Of a DNA stretch of 7,406 bases, positions 4,872 to 7,406 are shown one piece after another. Each line of letters opens with the position of its first letter. Position 1 is the first letter of the stretch. The position numbers and the translations under genes are program-made. The notes beneath the pieces were generated by a model that worked only from the letters and a program-made list of their open reading frames with translations, searched no databases and was not told where the DNA came from. Source of the stretch: Thermomicrobiales bacterium (GTDB taxonomy: Bacteria; Chloroflexota; Chloroflexia; Thermomicrobiales; UBA6265). The stretch is from contig JADLCW010000483.1 in assembly GCA_020847015.1 (NCBI GenBank), forward strand, positions 1-7,406, written 5' to 3'.

Positions 4872-5573
4872 CTAGGAAACCTCTTCCAGCAGCAGCGCGC
4901 GCTTCACCTCCGAGATGGCATTTTCCACCTGGATGCCTCGCGGGCAGGCCTCTGTGCAGTTGAAAATGGTGCGGCAGCGCCAGACGCCCGATTGCTGGTT
5001 GAGGATGCGCAGGCGTTCTCCAGCGCCCTGGTCGCGACTGTCGAAGATGAAACGGTGGGCGTTGACGATGGCCGCCGGTCCCACATACGACTCGTTGGTC
5101 CAGGTGATCGGGCATGAGCTGGTGCAGGCGGCGCAGAGGATGCACTTGGTGGTGTCGTCGAAGCGATGACGTTCTTCAGGGCTTTGCAGTCGCTCGCGGG
5201 CTCCCGGGGCTTCATCGGCGATCAGATAGGGCTTGATCGACTTGTAGGCATCGAAGAACTTGTTCATGTCGACGACCAGATCCTTGATCACCTTGAAGCC
5301 GATGAGCGGCTCGATGGTGGTTCGCTTGCCCAACTCCTGCATCAGCATTTTGCAGGCGAGACGATTGCGCCCGTTGATGCGCATCGCGTCGGAACCGCAG
5401 ACGCCGTGAGCGCAGGAGCGACGGTAGGTCAGCGTGCCGTCCTGATGCCATTTGATCTCGTTGAGCGCATCCAGCACGCGGTCGGTTGGTCGCGCGTCGA
5501 CAACGTAGTCCTCGAAGTGCGGCTTGACATCCTTGTCGGGATTGAACCGCTTGATCCGGAGCGTGTATTCCAC
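4872..5573 (-). CDS. sdhB: Succinate dehydrogenase / fumarate reductase iron-sulfur subunit
   Basis: SdhB carries electrons from the FAD of SdhA through three Fe-S clusters to the quinone site (complex II, TCA cycle and respiration) on the cytoplasmic face of the membrane. The 233-residue length is normal. The N-terminal ferredoxin domain holds the [2Fe-2S] ligands Cys54, Cys59 and Cys74, with Asp62 at the fourth position, as in E. coli SdhB. The C-terminal domain has C144-x2-C147-x2-C150-x3-C154-P and later C200-x5-C206-x3-C210-P. By family knowledge Cys144, 147, 150 and 210 bind the [4Fe-4S] cluster, and Cys154, 200 and 206 bind the [3Fe-4S] cluster. It starts at GTG 5573, with AGGGAG upstream on the minus strand. 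It lies 85 bases after the sdhA stop, a fairly wide gap for an operon pair, and that gap contains a hairpin. Confidence 0.96.
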   Translation of the reverse strand: MEYTLRIKRFNPDKDVKPHFEDYVVDARPTDRVLDALNEIKWHQDGTLTYRRSCAHGVCGSDAMRINGRNRLACKMLMQELGKRTTIEPLIGFKVIKDLVVDMNKFFDAYKSIKPYLIADEAPGARERLQSPEERHRFDDTTKCILCAACTSSCPITWTNESYVGPAAIVNAHRFIFDSRDQGAGERLRILNQQSGVWRCRTIFNCTEACPRGIQVENAISEVKRALLLEEVS

Positions 5574-5625
5574 CTCGCGTCTCCCTGGCTGGCGTCGGCG
5601 ACCCGGCGCCGGTTTGTCGCTTCAT

Positions 5626-5650
5626 CCGGCGGCGCCATGATGCCCGCCGG
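5626..5650 (-). other. Hairpin in the sdhA-sdhB gap
   Basis: CCGGCGG (5626-5632) pairs perfectly with CCGCCGG (5644-5650), with an 11-base loop, just after the sdhA stop. A separate perfect palindrome, CCGGCGCCGG, lies at 5603-5612. These could protect the sdhA 3' end or adjust sdhB expression. GC-rich sequence makes chance stems common. Confidence 0.35.
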
Positions 5651-5658
5651 GAACCCAA

Positions 5659-7389
<1,731 letters not shown>

Positions 7390-7396
7390 GGGACCG

Positions 7397-7402
7397 TCCT
7401 CC
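7397..7402 (-). promoter_or_regulatory. Ribosome binding site that sets the sdhA start
   Basis: GGAGGA on the minus strand is seven bases before ATG 7389. The in-frame TTG at 7404 that would add five residues overlaps this site, so it cannot be the start. Confidence 0.75.
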
Positions 7403-7406
7403 AAAC

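Noticed and set aside
4872..5573. Missing fourth cysteine (Asp62) in the SdhB [2Fe-2S] site as a defect
   Set aside because: Asp at this position is known from functional SdhB proteins, including E. coli.

Overview
The window is GC-rich bacterial DNA, densely packed with ordinary-looking genes. Nothing resembles phage, transposon, CRISPR or defence DNA. Three things together suggest a Gram-positive-like or deep-branching bacterium, most plausibly Chloroflexota (Thermomicrobia-like): a large SRP RNA with an Alu domain, a dUTPase of the type best known from archaea, and a soluble-type SdhA/SdhB pair. This placement is an inference from gene content, not a measured phylogeny.

Left part (1-1260). 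The C-terminal part of a Rieske [2Fe-2S] ferredoxin enters from the left edge. It is followed on the same strand by an archaeal-type dUTPase (dut). A GC-rich hairpin lies in the gap where dut converges with a small zinc-ribbon protein on the minus strand.

Middle part (1261-3884). On the minus strand, an M24-family (creatinase/aminopeptidase-fold) metallohydrolase lies just upstream of the zinc-ribbon gene, probably in one transcript. Divergent from it is an unrecognised 139-residue protein, followed by an adrenodoxin-like [2Fe-2S] ferredoxin. The ferredoxin converges, with 13 bases between stop codons, on a small unrecognised minus-strand protein of 116 residues.

RNA gene (3980-4319). A good sigma70-type promoter, a roughly 265-nt large bacterial SRP RNA (Alu domain plus S domain) and a strong terminator-like hairpin follow one another on the plus strand. 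The predicted transcription start coincides with the 5' base of the closing helix.

Right part (4415-7406). On the minus strand the order is sdhA, sdhB, then a three-helix membrane protein. SdhA and SdhB have every expected cofactor and substrate residue. No membrane anchor subunit with heme-ligand histidines is visible, so sdhC/D, if present, should lie beyond the right edge.

I found no clearly new multi-gene system. The best second-look items are the M24 protein, which keeps its metal ligands but appears to have lost both catalytic histidines, the SRP RNA locus, the archaeal-type dUTPase, and the small proteins of unknown function next to the M24 and sdh genes.
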